Notes under the pieces: generated by a model | The model's input: only the letters and a program-made list of their open reading frames with translations | The model's database searches: none | Told to the model about the DNA's origin: nothing | Origin: Nannochloropsis salina CCMP1776 | Taxonomy: Eukaryota; Sar; Eustigmatophyceae; Eustigmatales; Monodopsidaceae | Assembly (NCBI GenBank): GCA_004565275.1 | Contig: SDOX01000002.1 | Coordinates: 876,884 to 940,883, forward strand | Reading direction: 5' to 3' | Length of the DNA: 64,000 bases | Translations under genes and position numbers: made by a program | In this document: one piece after another, positions 44,620 to 55,707 of the stretch | Position numbering within the stretch: the first letter of the stretch is position 1 | Layout: each line of letters starts with the position of its first letter

Positions 44620-45510
44620 TTGTGGGACGGAAGGGCGCAATGGGGGAGTTGTCTCGTGTGGGCTAGATTTTGATTTTGTTCTTCTCTGAGCGACCCATGA
44701 GACGCGTGTTGCGGTCAAGGGGGCTGACACGACAATAACGCTTATGCCCCAACTTTAAAAGTATAATTGAGATAAAGCACAGTGCGTTATGATGTTAGTA
44801 GTCCGAAGTCACCCGAAACGCCCTTCCTGCCCTGCTTGTGGTGCCACACCGCCAGCTTTAAACCACGTGCGGGTCATCTCCTCGGTTTAGGTGATTACGC
44901 TCACCCTCTTCCCCTCTCTCCACCGTCGGATTCCCCGTTCAAGACAGCCTTGGTTGCACACAGGCATCTCGACCTACATTTAAATGCACGCGCACCGATG
45001 CCAAATCGAAGGAAGAAAGAGATGCCCGCGTGCAGATAGATGGTCGCTTGGCTGAGTGTGCGTGGTGTAAAGTGCGTTCTTCCTTGATGCTTGGGCCCTT
45101 TAAAACCGGCGAAGTTAGCGAAAAGCAACGAGGAAAACAGGAAGCGAGACTGAATCCCAGGCAATTTGAATTGGAAAACATCGCATCTTCTGGGTTTTGA
45201 GAGTTTTGACCGAGCATTGCGCGGAGAAAACGACATAATTATCACGAGAGACAAGAGAGATCTTTATCACACTCTCATGTGAAAGTTTATTGCTGCCACG
45301 GTTGTGTCAATCATTGCCGGGATATCTTTTTGATGCCCACATATTTCAAGGAGGACGTACCATACTCATGCGCATCGCGGGACCATTCTCTGTCCAAGAA
45401 AACCATACATACTTCTTTTTAAAGAATTTATTACTATTTTCAACCAAAAAAAAGAAAAGGAGTTGAAAAGCATGAAATTACTTTTATTCAAATGAGTGTC
45501 GGTTTTGGCC
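44620..45510. other. Intergenic region between HSF and FKBP
   Basis: 891 bp: HSF promoter side and FKBP 3' flank. AT-rich around 45410-45500. No gene is seen. Confidence 0.45.
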
Positions 45511-46605
45511 TTATTGCATATTTTCCGGTAGCCCATTTAGCTCTATCTCCTGCCGCCGACTTCCTAGAATCTCGGGTTTTGTCATGAAGCTCTTAGTGGA
45601 GGGTACTTTTACCCCTTTGTCCCTCAATTCCTGCAAACTTTTCGCCATCCCTTCCTGCAAGTAGCCTGGATCAAATGTCAAATCATCGTAGTACCCCAAG
45701 TCGGCCTCATCGTCATACAGAGACACCAGCTCCACGTCGTAAATTATTTCTCCTGGAGGATCGTTCACCTCTGCCTTTCCTAGCTCTCTCACCAAGATTT
45801 TACGGCGAAAAGCGTTGGGCGGCAGTGGGCCCAGGCCCGTCTTTGTATAACCCAGCTCAAGAGGCACAACGATTCGACGAAGGCCGCCTAATTTCATGGA
45901 GTGGATGCCTTCGTCCAGTCCACGAATGACTCTACCATTGCCATGTTTGACCAGGTACGGCGTTTTACGGGCGTAGGTGTCGTCGAATAGCACAAGCTTG
46001 GAGAAAGGCGAGGCCCGTACGTAGCCCTCATATTGAATAATCGCCACTTGGCCCCACTTGGGACTCATACCTTCACCTTTACGAACATCGTAGTACCGCA
46101 GCCCGCTTTTGGTTTCAAAAGCCACTGGTGGAAGGTCCATGTCTTGCACACGATTGGCTGCTGCTTGAGCATGAGGAGGTCGCCGGGGGAAGTCGGGATC
46201 AGGTGAAAAGAAGGCACCCATTGCAGCCGCACCCGCTGCCAATAAGCCCTGCCGCAAAAAATCGGCGCGATTGCTTTGTGATCTCTTTATTCTAGCAAAT
46301 GAGTGATCATGGTGAGAGCTCCGCAAGGAAGCGGCGCGTGGGCCGGCGCTGGAGTCGCGTAGACAACTTGATGTGTTGAAGGAGTCTGTGTTGTCGTCCA
46401 ATATTGCTTGAAATCTGCCGCTACCGTCTGGGAAAGTTGTCTTTCTCCTCTCAAAAATAGACCTTGGTCGATGTACGTGTTGGAACGCGGCTGATCTGTT
46501 GGACAAAAGAACTACTACGACGACAGAATGGACGAACAGGAGAAGCCTGTGGGATGGTATCCGTCGACGATCGCAAGTCTTCAGATCACGTCTTGGAGGC
46601 GCCAT
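45511..46605 (-). CDS. FKBP-type peptidyl-prolyl isomerase, plastid (thylakoid lumen)
   Basis: 364 residues from the ATG at 46605; the frame stays open further upstream, but this start places a signal peptide (LLLFVHSVVVVVLLSNRSAA) right before FQHVHRP, the plastid Phe motif. A second targeting signal (RADFLRQGLLAAGAAAMGAF, then AQA) looks like a thylakoid lumen pre-sequence. The FKBP domain begins KSGLRYYDVRKGEGMSPKWG, with VIRGLDEGIHSMKLGG and RRIVVPLELGY. A C-terminal extension of about 80 residues is acidic, then basic. Lumenal FKBPs assist photosystem assembly. Several drug-pocket aromatic residues appear altered, as is common in lumenal FKBPs. It is head to head with RPN13. Confidence 0.88.
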   Translation of the reverse strand: MAPPRRDLKTCDRRRIPSHRLLLFVHSVVVVVLLSNRSAAFQHVHRPRSIFERRKTTFPDGSGRFQAILDDNTDSFNTSSCLRDSSAGPRAASLRSSHHDHSFARIKRSQSNRADFLRQGLLAAGAAAMGAFFSPDPDFPRRPPHAQAAANRVQDMDLPPVAFETKSGLRYYDVRKGEGMSPKWGQVAIIQYEGYVRASPFSKLVLFDDTYARKTPYLVKHGNGRVIRGLDEGIHSMKLGGLRRIVVPLELGYTKTGLGPLPPNAFRRKILVRELGKAEVNDPPGEIIYDVELVSLYDDEADLGYYDDLTFDPGYLQEGMAKSLQELRDKGVKVPSTKSFMTKPEILGSRRQEIELNGLPENMQ

Positions 46606-47031
46606 GTCTAGTGTCAAGGAACACCTGTTTGAAAAACAGTAAAATTTTGAGCTTCTTAATTTTCCAGGACGCAAGCAATGCTCTGGTGGCTTTCGTGTCG
46701 ACGCTGTGCGGCCCACGCAGGTACGTAAAGTTCCTCTTGTCTTGGCTGGTCGATGTGATGGTTTAGGCCGCAACTCCCTCCCCTTTAGTCCCCTTCCTTA
46801 TGATGTGATGGTTTAGGCCGCAACTCGCTCAACTTTAGTCCCCTTCCTGATGGCGTGATGGTTTAGACCGCAACTCCCTCGCCCTCGCTCTTCGCTACCT
46901 GTCCGAGGATCGAACGACGATGTGTTCCTGTAGGCAAACAGCCAGGATCCTGTCATCCCGTGCAACAGAAAAGGTTTCTGATAAATCCAATACATATCCT
47001 CCACAGCAGCGTTAGTATCAGGAAGACTAGC
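46606..47031. promoter_or_regulatory. Divergent FKBP/RPN13 promoter region with 50-bp repeats
   Basis: 426 bp between opposing starts. It contains 2.6 copies of a 50-bp direct repeat (separate entry). Shared promoter function is inferred from position only. Confidence 0.45.
46752..46881. repeat. 50-bp direct repeat, about 2.6 copies
   Basis: Units start at 46752, 46802 and 46852, each with gtgatggtttag then ccgcaactc and ctc. The first two full units end in ctttagtccccttcct; the third is cut short. Copies differ at several bases, so the array is older than the two perfect repeats elsewhere in the window. Confidence 0.88.
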
Positions 47032-48199
47032 ATGGAACGGTTCTTCGGCAGTTTTGTGCCCACAACACGCGAGGTAGGTGTGGGGTATTTTTCATGATTT
47101 TTCTGGTTGAGCTTTTAATACTAACTCTCGTCTTGTCTTGGCACGAACGTGCGTTTTCCGTCACTTCTAGTACGTCTCCTTTAAAGCAGGACGGTGCGAC
47201 GTGGAAGATAAGGGGAATAACAAATTCTTGATTACGCCTGATCGACGCAAGGGACAACTTACTCTCTTGAAGCATGTGGACGAGCTCACCCACCTGCAAT
47301 GGAAAGACCGAACGACTAATACGGTCGTGGAGGACGTGATTGTCATGCCGCATGACGCACACTTCACACGAGTAAACACCGGCCGCACCAAAGATCGCGT
47401 GTACATGTTACAATATCAAGGAGGGTCCTCGCGACGCTTCTTTTTTTGGATGCAAAATGCCTCCGACGAAAAGGACGAAGAAGTCGTAACGCGTTTGAAC
47501 ACGTGCATGGCTGAACCACCAGCTGAAGATACGTCAATGGGTGGAGATGATAGCACAGAAGGAGGCGCAACTGGGGCAGGTGGCGGCGCCTCGGACGCCG
47601 CACCCTCTCAGCAAAACGTGGAAGACTTGCTGTCATCCATGCTCGGCCCTGGGGCCACGTCAGGTCAGTTCCGTGCCCCCGCCCCCTCAACCGCCCCCAC
47701 CGCCCCCGCCTCGGGAAGCAGCAGCGCCGGTGCCGTCGGTCGAGGGGGCCAGTTGACGGCGGCAGACTTGCAGCGGGCCATGATGAACCTGACAGGCCGA
47801 CAGCCACAGCCCCCGCAGTCGGTACCCTTAACGGAGGTGCTCAGCGCCGACCAAGTCCTCCGCTCTGGCATCCTAGCCGACCCCGCCGTCCAAGAGCAAC
47901 TAATTCCGTTCCTACCGGAGGGGCAGCAGACCCCGGAGCAGCTGGAGGCGATCGTGCGCAGTCCCCAATTGCGCTCGAGCCTGGCGTCCTTGACCGGTGC
48001 CCTCCAGACGGACAACTTCAATGCCATCGTGTCCAATTTCGGCCTTGACCCTTCCCGGGGTATGGAGGCCCTGGCCGCGGGGAATAATGTGGAAGCCTTT
48101 CTACAGGCGCTCTTGGCCTTGCGGCAGGAAGGGGAGGGCTCGGATTCAGGGGGGGGGGAGGAAGGGAAGGAGGAGGGGCGGGAAAACAAAGAGGAATAG
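47032..48199 (+). CDS. RPN13: Proteasomal ubiquitin receptor RPN13/ADRM1
   Basis: Exons 47032-47073 and 47171-48199 (GTAGGT donor, TTCTAG acceptor, phase 0) encode 356 residues. The Pru domain spans about residues 12-125: YVSFKAGRCDVED, KGQLTLLKHVDELTHLQWKD, VIVMPHDAHFTRV, SRRFFFWMQNASDEKDEE. A Gly/Ala/Pro linker leads to a C-terminal DEUBAD-like helical domain (about 240-330) with LTEVLSADQVLRSGILADPA and LASLTGALQTDNFNAIVSNF. RPN13 binds ubiquitin through Pru loops, docks on RPN2 and activates UCH37. Ends in a Glu-rich tail (EGRENKEE). Confidence 0.96.
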
Positions 48200-48511
48200 T
48201 AACGAAGGGTCCATAGGAGGAAAGGGACATGTCGAGGGCTTGTTCAGAAAAACGTAAATGAAGGTCCAAATGTAGAGTTTTGGAATCATGCGCAAAGTAC
48301 CCACAGCTTCTCCCACGGATCTTCCGGGTAGTTTTTCCTGAACCAGGCAATGTAACGGAAACAGTCTTTCATCTTTTTCTCCCTTCTTCAACTCTCCTCT
48401 GATTTCCCCTCGTGTACCTCTTCCTGGGCCCCTTCTTCGTGTCCTCCCCATGCTTATCTCACACACGCGCCCCCCCCCCCCCCCCTGCCGTGTCGTTACT
48501 CCCCGAGGGTC
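48200..48511. other. Convergent spacer with C16 tract
   Basis: 3' flanks of RPN13 and the PDH gene. A run of 16 C lies at 48470-48485, 26 bp past the PDH stop codon (poly-G on the PDH sense strand). Confidence 0.7.
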
Positions 48512-49833
48512 TCACGCAAATGTCCGGCTTTTGGTTCGATCGGGCATGCGGATGTAAGGCGGGTACTGGTTCCCTCCCTTATCGTCGCAATATATGTCCT
48601 TGAACAGCTCCTCTAAGGGCGGCTGCGACCCCGCTTTGGCCTTCTTCAGGGCATCCTGCACTTCCTTTCGGATATGCTTCTCCATCTCCTTCACGTCGTC
48701 GGGCGAGAGGAGGCTGTGCTCGATCAGGTTCTTCTTCACCCACTCGATCGGATCCCGGGTGGAGCGGGTCTGCACGATCTCGTCCCGGTTCCGGTAGGTG
48801 GTCCCAGGATCGGACATGGAGTGCCCGTGGTAGCGATACGTGTTCATCTCCACGAACAGGGGGCCGTTGCCCGAGCCCACGAAGTCCTTGACGAACTTCA
48901 TGCCCTCCCGCACGGCCACCACATTCATCCCGTCCATCCGGATCCCGGGGATGCGGTTGCCCATCGTGAAGTACTTCGTGTTGGAGGAGGACCGCTCGAT
49001 CGAAGTTCCCATGCCGTACTGGTTGTTTTCGATGCAGAAAATCATGGGCAGCTTCCAGAGGGCCGCCATATTCGCCGCCTCCCAAATTTGTCCCTGGTTG
49101 GCAGCCCCGTCGCCGTACATGGCGATCGCCACTGGCATGTTCTCCCCGGGCGGGGTCTTGTACCTATTGGCAAAGGCCAGGCCCGTGCCCACAGGCACCT
49201 GGGCCCCGACGATACCTTGCCCGCCGTAAAAATTGTGGCTTTTGCTGTAGAAATGCATGGACCCGCCCTTCCCTTTCACAGTTCCTTCTTTGAAACCAAA
49301 GAGCTCCGAGATGATTTGTTCCACCGTGGAGCCCCGGGAGAGTGCCACACAGTGGCAGCGGTACGAGGTAATCCAAGAATCATTCAAGTCCAAAGCCGAA
49401 TTCACACCCACGGCCACTGCCTCTTGCCCATCGTACAAATGACAAAATCCTCGGATGGTTCGCGTCTTGTACTCCGTATCGCAGGTGATTTCCATGCGCC
49501 GCATGGTGTACATGAGCCGGAGATACTCGACGAGCTCCTCCTTGGTAGCTGTCGCCGAGGTCGGAGGCGCCGAGTCCAAATCTGTTGGGGTGCACGGAAG
49601 CCATGTTAGTCTGAGTGCAAGATCTCCATTATAAATACATTTGGACGCAAAGTCTGCGAGGGGATGTACGTACTGTGCGTGTCGAAGGCCTTGGAGAGGT
49701 CAACCGTAATGGAGCTGTCGGACGAGAAGGCAGCTATGGGGGGGGTGGCATTCACTTTACCCCCTAATGCTCCTCCACTGCTTCGGCTGGCCTTACGACC
49801 CAATACTTGGAGTCCGCGCCTCATTGTGAGCAT
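48512..49833 (-). CDS. PDHA: Mitochondrial pyruvate dehydrogenase E1 alpha subunit
   Basis: Exons 49833-49674 and 49581-48512 (GTACGT donor, CAACAG acceptor, phase 1) encode 409 residues. Exon 1 is a typical mitochondrial presequence (MRRGLQVLGRKASRSSGG). The mature part has HLYDGQEAVAVGVNSAL, GKGGSMHFY, the thiamine diphosphate motif GDGAANQGQIWEAANMA ending in ENN, and the regulatory phosphorylation loop YRYHGHSMSDPG. The E1 alpha2beta2 enzyme decarboxylates pyruvate and passes the acetyl group to E2 lipoate. The plastid form in algae is different in sequence; features here fit the mitochondrial isoform. Confidence 0.97.
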
Positions 49834-50427
49834 CCTGCAGGGTAGACTTCGGTAATGCGGCGTTTGGGAGAAAGCGTTAGGATTGGCAACTAGGAGTTAT
49901 AATTATCGTGCACATGAGACAAATTAGCAGCCTGCTCTAGCACACGGTGCCTCGCTTAAACAAGTTCTGATATATTGGAAAGGATTTCGGTGGTTTGGTA
50001 TCCTCTGACGGTGGACAGCGACGTCGTTAAAGCAGAAAAGCCACCTTGGTAGCCCTCCCTCGCTGTCGTCGCGGAGATGCGGGCAAATTGCAGGAAGAGA
50101 CTAATGGCCCATGTTGAAGCATTCCAAAAACATTTTAACCTTGTTAAGGGCTACAAACCAACCTTTAAAAGGATCAAAGATATGTACGCACGGTACTGTG
50201 ACTCAAATGTCCGCTTTCGCCCTATAAAACATTAATCAATCAGTTGAAGCGGTGCGTCAAACAAGAATGCGAAGAGAATCTAAGCCATCCCATTCGCATT
50301 TGGAAACCATGAGCTTCAGACGCATAAAATCGAAAGGTATACTGAATTTACTCTTTTCTCAAGTACTGAATTTGTACTTTTCGATAAATCCGACCCGGAT
50401 GCCTCGGAGACTGCGTGAAAAGATCCA
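49834..50427. other. Intergenic region
   Basis: 594 bp: PDH promoter side and 3' flank of the mS23-like gene. No gene is recognised. Confidence 0.45.
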
Positions 50428-52867
50428 CTACTCCTTCTTCTCCCCAGCTTTACCTCCTCCATCCTCCGGGTTCTCACCTCCACGTCGGCCGTGCGACCGC
50501 CTAACATTCTCCTTCCCGCCCCCTTCACCTTTCTTCGGTTGCATGACTTGTCCCGTCCCATCGTTTAGTCCGCCCCCTTCTGTCCCCCGCCCTCTGGCCG
50601 ACGCACTCCCCTCCTCGCCTCTGCCACCACTCGACTTCCGCCGTCCCGGCCTCCCTCCTCTTGCCCCTCGCCCTTCCAAACCTTCCTTTGCCTCCCTCCC
50701 GCGGCCCCTCTCGCCCCCATCCCGTGGACCCCATCCCCCAATGCCTCCCTCCGACCGTGAGGCATCCCGGGGCCCGCCTCTCCTGCCCGTCTGCGCCCTC
50801 TCGGGGGGACCCTGCCTTTTCTCCGGCTTCGTCTCCCCTGCCCCCTCCTGCTCGCGCGCTTCGAGCAACCCGGAGGCCTCCAGCTCCACACGCCAGTCCT
50901 CCATGTCCTGCTGGTTGACGTATTCATCCTCCGCCTCACCCGCTTCCTCGCCTCGCTTCGCAGCTTCCCGTCCCTTCTGAGGCCGCCTCAGCCAGCGCGT
51001 GTCGTACTCGTCCACCTCCCCCAGGCCCACAGACTTCTCCCAGGCCCATCTCCCCGCTTCTCGCTTCCTAAAAGCGAAGTCCCTCCCCGCCTCCTCCAAC
51101 ACCTGAGACTGTTTCCTCTCCATGGCCGCCTCCTGGGCCTTGTGGGCCTCGGGAACGCCCACCCCAAACATAGCCTCCACCTTGGGGTCGAACTTCCTGA
51201 GCGCCTCTCCGATCGCCAAGTCTTCCGCCACCCACCCGTGGAGCTCCTGCTTGTAGGCGTCGATGGCCGCGTCGTAGGCGTGCCCGGCCTCCGCCCCGCC
51301 CTCCGCCCCGGCCTCGCCCGCATGCAACAATTCCTGCGCCACCCGGTGCAACTCGTTCACAGCCCCGTAGGCCACTTCGATGTCCTGCCCGAGCCCGGAG
51401 GTGTCCCCATCCGCCGCCAGGGTCATCAAGACTTCCGTCAGGTGCTGGATCAGTCCCTCCACGTGCTGGGCCATCGCCTCCCTCCCGCCCAGGCCCCGCA
51501 GCTCGGGGAGGGTCTCCAAGGCCGCTGCCGACGCCGCCGTCCGAATCCTCTCCGTCAACAGACACCGCATCAGTTCCCAGGCAAAGGGCCTTTCCACCGC
51601 CACCGTCACGAACGTCTTCACAACCAGCTTGGGCAGAGCATCGTTCAGCATCGCCTCGCCAGCCGCGAAATCTGCCTCCCGCCTCCCCAGGGGCCCCGAG
51701 ATCAATATGGGCCGAAGCCCCCGACCCGCCTCCTGCTTGGCCACCTCCGCAAACGCCCGGGCCAGGTACCGGCTCAGGTAAGGAATGCTCTGGAACTCGG
51801 GCCTGAGCAAGGGGAAGGCCATGTATTGCAAAACCTGGCCCCGCGCCTGTCTCCGCGCCTGGTCCGCAAACCCGCCTGCCACCTGCGGTCGCGGGTCCTG
51901 GACGCCTGGCATGACCAAGGCGTGGTTCCGCTCCAGCCACTCCTGCAAGGCCGCGATCTCCTCACTTGCCCAGGTCCCCGCCCGCCTCGCCAGCATCTTC
52001 TCCTCCCACTCCTGATATTCGCCCATGGCCTGCTCCAGCTGAAAGCTGTATAAGTCTTCCGGCGTCAGATCCGTCCCTTCCGCCGATTCCACCGTCCTCA
52101 ATTTTTCCCGGAGAGGCTTCACCACGTCTGCGAAGATGGTCTCACGCGCCGCCTTCAAGGAGTCCTGGAAGCGTTGCTGCCCCAAATACCGGGTCTGGTG
52201 CGGCTCCCACTCCAACATATCCTTAGTCAGCCACCGGTCCAAGGAGGCTTGCTTCCCGTGCGACCACGTTTCGTACGGGGAAGAGCTCAACTCCTTCCGC
52301 CAAAACTGCAAGCGGTCCCAACGTCCGTCTTTTTGTCGCTCCATTGCGCTTAAGGCGGGTACGGCGCCCGTAGCGCGGGCCTGGGCGGTCACCTCCTCAA
52401 GCTGTTTCAGAGCTTTGCCTTCCTCCTCTGCAAGGGCTGCCTCCGTGAGCTTGAAAGCCTCGGCCTCCGAGTGACCTTCTTGAATGAAAGCGTACTGCTT
52501 CTGGACAAACACCATACTGCGGTTGACCAACCGGCCGTCCACTGACCGCACAACGTCCTGCATCGCCTCCGGGAACTTTCGCTCGTACCCAACCAGGAGC
52601 CGGTCGGTGGGAAGGACTAGATTGGGGACCTGGTGTAATACACGGCCAGGATGAGGGAAAAGACAAATATGTAAACGTATGTCCGTGTGTTGGGGGCTAA
52701 AATTGTGGTGTTCGTACCGTACGAGGCTGGGGAGGGGGAGTGCAGGGCGGTATGGCCGTGACGGCTGCCATGACCCATCCCGGGGATTTGAATCCCGTGC
52801 GAGCTTTGGCTCGAAGCCTATAGAGTACGTTGGTGTCCTTGAACGGGTTGATTTTGCGGGCGGACAT
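50428..52867 (-). CDS. MRPS23: mS23-like mitoribosomal protein with very long C-terminal extension
   Basis: Exons 52867-52718 and 52629-50428 (donor GTACGA, acceptor ACACCAG, phase 0) give 783 residues. The first 120 resemble mS23/Rsm25: YRLRAKARTGFKSPGWVMAA then VTAIPP (compare [20 protein letters not shown]), DRLLVGYERKFPEA, and MVFVQKQYAFIQEGHSEAEA then FKLTEAALAEEEG (compare [20 protein letters not shown]). After that come roughly 550 mostly helical residues with no recognised domain (ERPFAWELMRCLLTERIRTA and VEAMFGVGVPEAHKAQEAAM regions) and a C-terminal Arg/Gly/Glu-rich tail of about 140. Usual mS23 length is 190-270, so most of this protein is novel. A mitochondrial presequence is not obvious. 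Confidence 0.65.
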
Positions 52868-53472
52868 GTGTTGTGGCAATGATCACGACGATGGGCTTTG
52901 AACGAGGGCCGATATTGGGTGATATCTTGGTCCGGGGCACCCAGTGGTTGGCGAGGAGGGGCAAAATTAAAGGCTCTATCCCAAAGCAGTAGAAACCTAG
53001 AAGGGGCACAGCAGTACCCAGTCACCGAATCCTTTTCTCTGTGATAGAATATACGGGAGAGATGAGAGCATGAAGAACCACAGGCTGCTAAGGCTATAGT
53101 CAGGCTACCACGCCTTCAGAGGAGTGTCGCTGATTCACGTTATAAGCCCGGTGTTTCCATCCCGGCCAAAACACTACGTCGCCAAGACTGTCAGATTCCT
53201 TTGCAGCGACTACGCAAATCCCCAGTGACATTTATTTCCCTACAACAGGCTGGAAGGCTCTGGACGATGCGGTCCCGGGTCAATATCCCCACGACCTTGA
53301 CGGTCTCGCCTGATGATCCACACCCAGATCAGCGTGCAGGCAGAAAGTCATGCTGGTTTATTACACGACGAGGTAGAGTGCCGTCATGGGCCCTGGGAAT
53401 TCGACGCCTCCTTGATGTTGACTGCGCCCTTAACCCATCCACGCAGGCACGAAGTCGTTTCAAGTGCTGACC
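52868..53472. promoter_or_regulatory. Divergent mS23-like/VTC2-like intergenic region
   Basis: 605 bp between opposing starts. No element was identified; short frames here are unrecognised. Confidence 0.4.
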
Positions 53473-54944
53473 ATGTCGTTTCTCTTGCTGCCTTTGCTGG
53501 TTGTGATCGTGCATTTTCGGCCCTACGATCCGATGACGGTCGAAAGCGTGGACTGGGCTACTTTCTGGCCCTGCCTCGTCGATCCTCCGGAAGGCACTTT
53601 AGCTGAAGTATACGGAGCCCGTGGAAGCGAGCAAGACCGTGACGTCTTCGTGTACCAGAAGCCTTCCAATTATATTCCACCTCAACCCTCGCCTCCTCTG
53701 TCGGTGAAGCAGTACCTTCTCGGACTGGTAAGTGGTTCAGCCCATGCGTCGAAGCTGCCTTCGTAATGTTGATGTTATTGGATATCTGTGCGCCACAGGC
53801 AGGTGCGCGGGAGAGATGCGAAATCTTTGACCCTCGCAAGCTGGGTTTGGGAGGGCTCATCAAGCACAGGTGGGACCAAAAGCAAAAGACGGGCCAATTC
53901 CGCACGACCGTGACAGGTGCCCGGATCCGCAGCTCCCAAGGCATGAAATCGCCCTGGATGGTCGAGCTTTACCTGAACCCGGGTCGTTCTCATAAGCCGG
54001 TGTCAGTGCCGGCCAAGGCCGTCGGAAACGTCTCCCAGCCCTACGATATCCGGGCCTTCAGCTTCCTGGGAGCCCCGGCTAGGGACGTGATGTTTTGGTA
54101 TCGAACTCCAAGCGCCAGGGACCTGCAGGTGGACGAGCATGCAAGCGAAGAGGGAAGCAAGGGGGGGGACGGGGCTAAGGAGTCTTGGTCGACAGCCATG
54201 AGCTGCGAGCCCGTGGATAGGGCCACGGACGGGCATGCGCGCGACTTGCACGCTGTCCTCATCAATCCTTACCCCATCGGGGATCTCTCCGGCGTTTTGG
54301 TTCCTTTTCCCTTTGAGGAACGCCCCCAGGGGCTTGCCAGGTCCTTGGATGCGATGACGGTCGGTTTGACCTTCGCGAGTGAGCTGCTAGCCGGGGCCAG
54401 ACGGGATGACGACCGTTCGACGAATCTGCGCGTCGGTTTTAATTCCATAGGTGCAGGGGCATCAATTGGCCACCTTCACTTTCAGTTCTGGAGAGTTGCG
54501 GGTGGCTTGGACGGACGCGTGCCGATAGAACGGGCGCCGACGTGGCCACCGAGTCCGACATCTTTCGATGACGTGGAACTCGCGGTGATCCCGACAAATT
54601 ACCACCCCATCAGATCCCTGGTCTTATCTGGGCGCTCCATACCTGCCTTGGCAAAAGCTGCGGCACATTGCGTCAATGTGCTGATGGATCGAAATATTCC
54701 TTTCAGCTTGCTGATGAATGGGCAGCATTTGTACATCATGCCCCGGCGTTTCGCGAACACAACGTTCCCATTCGCTTCCGCAGGATTTCCAGAGGCAGCA
54801 GGATTCCTGCTGGTTGTAAACGACACTTACTGGCGGGATCCTTCGTTGCTTAACGCGGATATTGTGTGGGATCTTTGGAGAGAATCATTTGATGTGGGCG
54901 AGGAAATGTTTAACGGGATACTTTCAGCCTGTGCGAACGCTTAG
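53473..54944 (+). CDS. VTC2/GDPGP-family GDP-hexose phosphorylase
   Basis: Exons 53473-53727 and 53799-54944 (GTAAGT donor, GCCACAG acceptor, phase 0) encode 466 residues. The HIT-like nucleotidyltransferase core shows VLINPYPIGDLSGVLVPFPF, LRVGFNSIGAGASIGHLHFQ and the HxHxQ motif HLHFQ (about residue 310), as in plant VTC2 and animal GDPGP1. VTC2 phosphorolyses GDP-L-galactose in ascorbate synthesis; GDPGP1 acts on GDP-D-glucose. Sequence alone does not separate them; the ascorbate role is favoured in a photosynthetic cell. The N-terminus (SFLLLPLLVVIVHFRP) is hydrophobic, which is unexpected for a cytosolic enzyme; the start may be mis-set or lie in another exon. Confidence 0.82.
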
Positions 54945-55139
54945 GAACCTGGACCAGAGTATTGTAAAATTCTTTGGTACAGCTAGTAATAATGTACACA
55001 AAAGGTAAGATGTACAAAATGCGTCCCGAATGAACTAGAAAAGAAAGTATATAACGTATGTGCCTGTTGTACGTGCCCCCCCCATAGGGGCAAGTTGAAG
55101 CCGAGAGACTGTTCTTCTCTGGCGTCGCAGCATCGTAAT

Positions 55140-55487
55140 ATGCCGTCGTGTAAAAGGGGCACCTTCTTAGCCTTTCTAGCCCTAGAGAAGGAAAAATTCG
55201 TCAAAGCAACTTTGCAGACATTTGTGATGGGGCTTGCTCTCTTCCAGATGCCCCTCCCAATGGCTTTCTTTACGACAAAGCCGGCATGGCCTGTGCTGAC
55301 GACACCTCAAACAAAACCCTCTTTTTTTAGAACCATGGGGCCAGGGCTGTGTTTTATTGCCACAGTGGCCCTAATATGCTTATGGTTCAGACACGCTCTA
55401 GCCTACGGTGAGTGGAAACGCAAAGGGAAAGAAGAACATTTTCCAGAGACCTGGGGTCGGATCCTCGGGAGGTGGCAGATCGTATGA
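55140..55487 (+). CDS. Possible small membrane protein, unknown
   Basis: A 115-residue frame from the ATG at 55140 (an upstream ATG at 55095 gives 130). Two hydrophobic segments (TFVMGLALFQMPLPMAFF and MGPGLCFIATVALICLWF) and a basic, aromatic C-terminus (EWKRKGKEEHFPETWGRILG). No family is recognised. The TM pattern and position in a gap between two genes make it plausible, but no conservation evidence is available. Confidence 0.4.
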   Translation: MPSCKRGTFLAFLALEKEKFVKATLQTFVMGLALFQMPLPMAFFTTKPAWPVLTTPQTKPSFFRTMGPGLCFIATVALICLWFRHALAYGEWKRKGKEEHFPETWGRILGRWQIV

Positions 55488-55707
55488 ATGCAACGCGAGC
55501 ATTGTATGTTCTGTGAGGAAACGTAGAATAGAAGAGGACTAGGCCAGGGGTGTTTAATCTCATTTACACCACACTTTCCTTTCAAGCACGTTGAAATAAT
55601 GTTGCCAGATGGACGGTGCACATAATTAAAGGCTCATATCTCTTCGTCCTTCCCAACACAATTCTCACGCCTCAGAATGTACTATCACAAATCCACGAGT
55701 GGAGTAC

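Noticed and set aside
50252-50980. 242-codon Pro/Ser-rich plus-strand frame
   Set aside because: Antisense of the Arg/Gly-rich tail of the mS23-like gene, which has motif-supported coding on the minus strand.
52775-52805. Second T-arm-like sequence (ggggatttgaatcccg)
   Set aside because: Within exon 1 of the mS23-like gene (TGFKSPGW on the minus strand); no cloverleaf can be completed.
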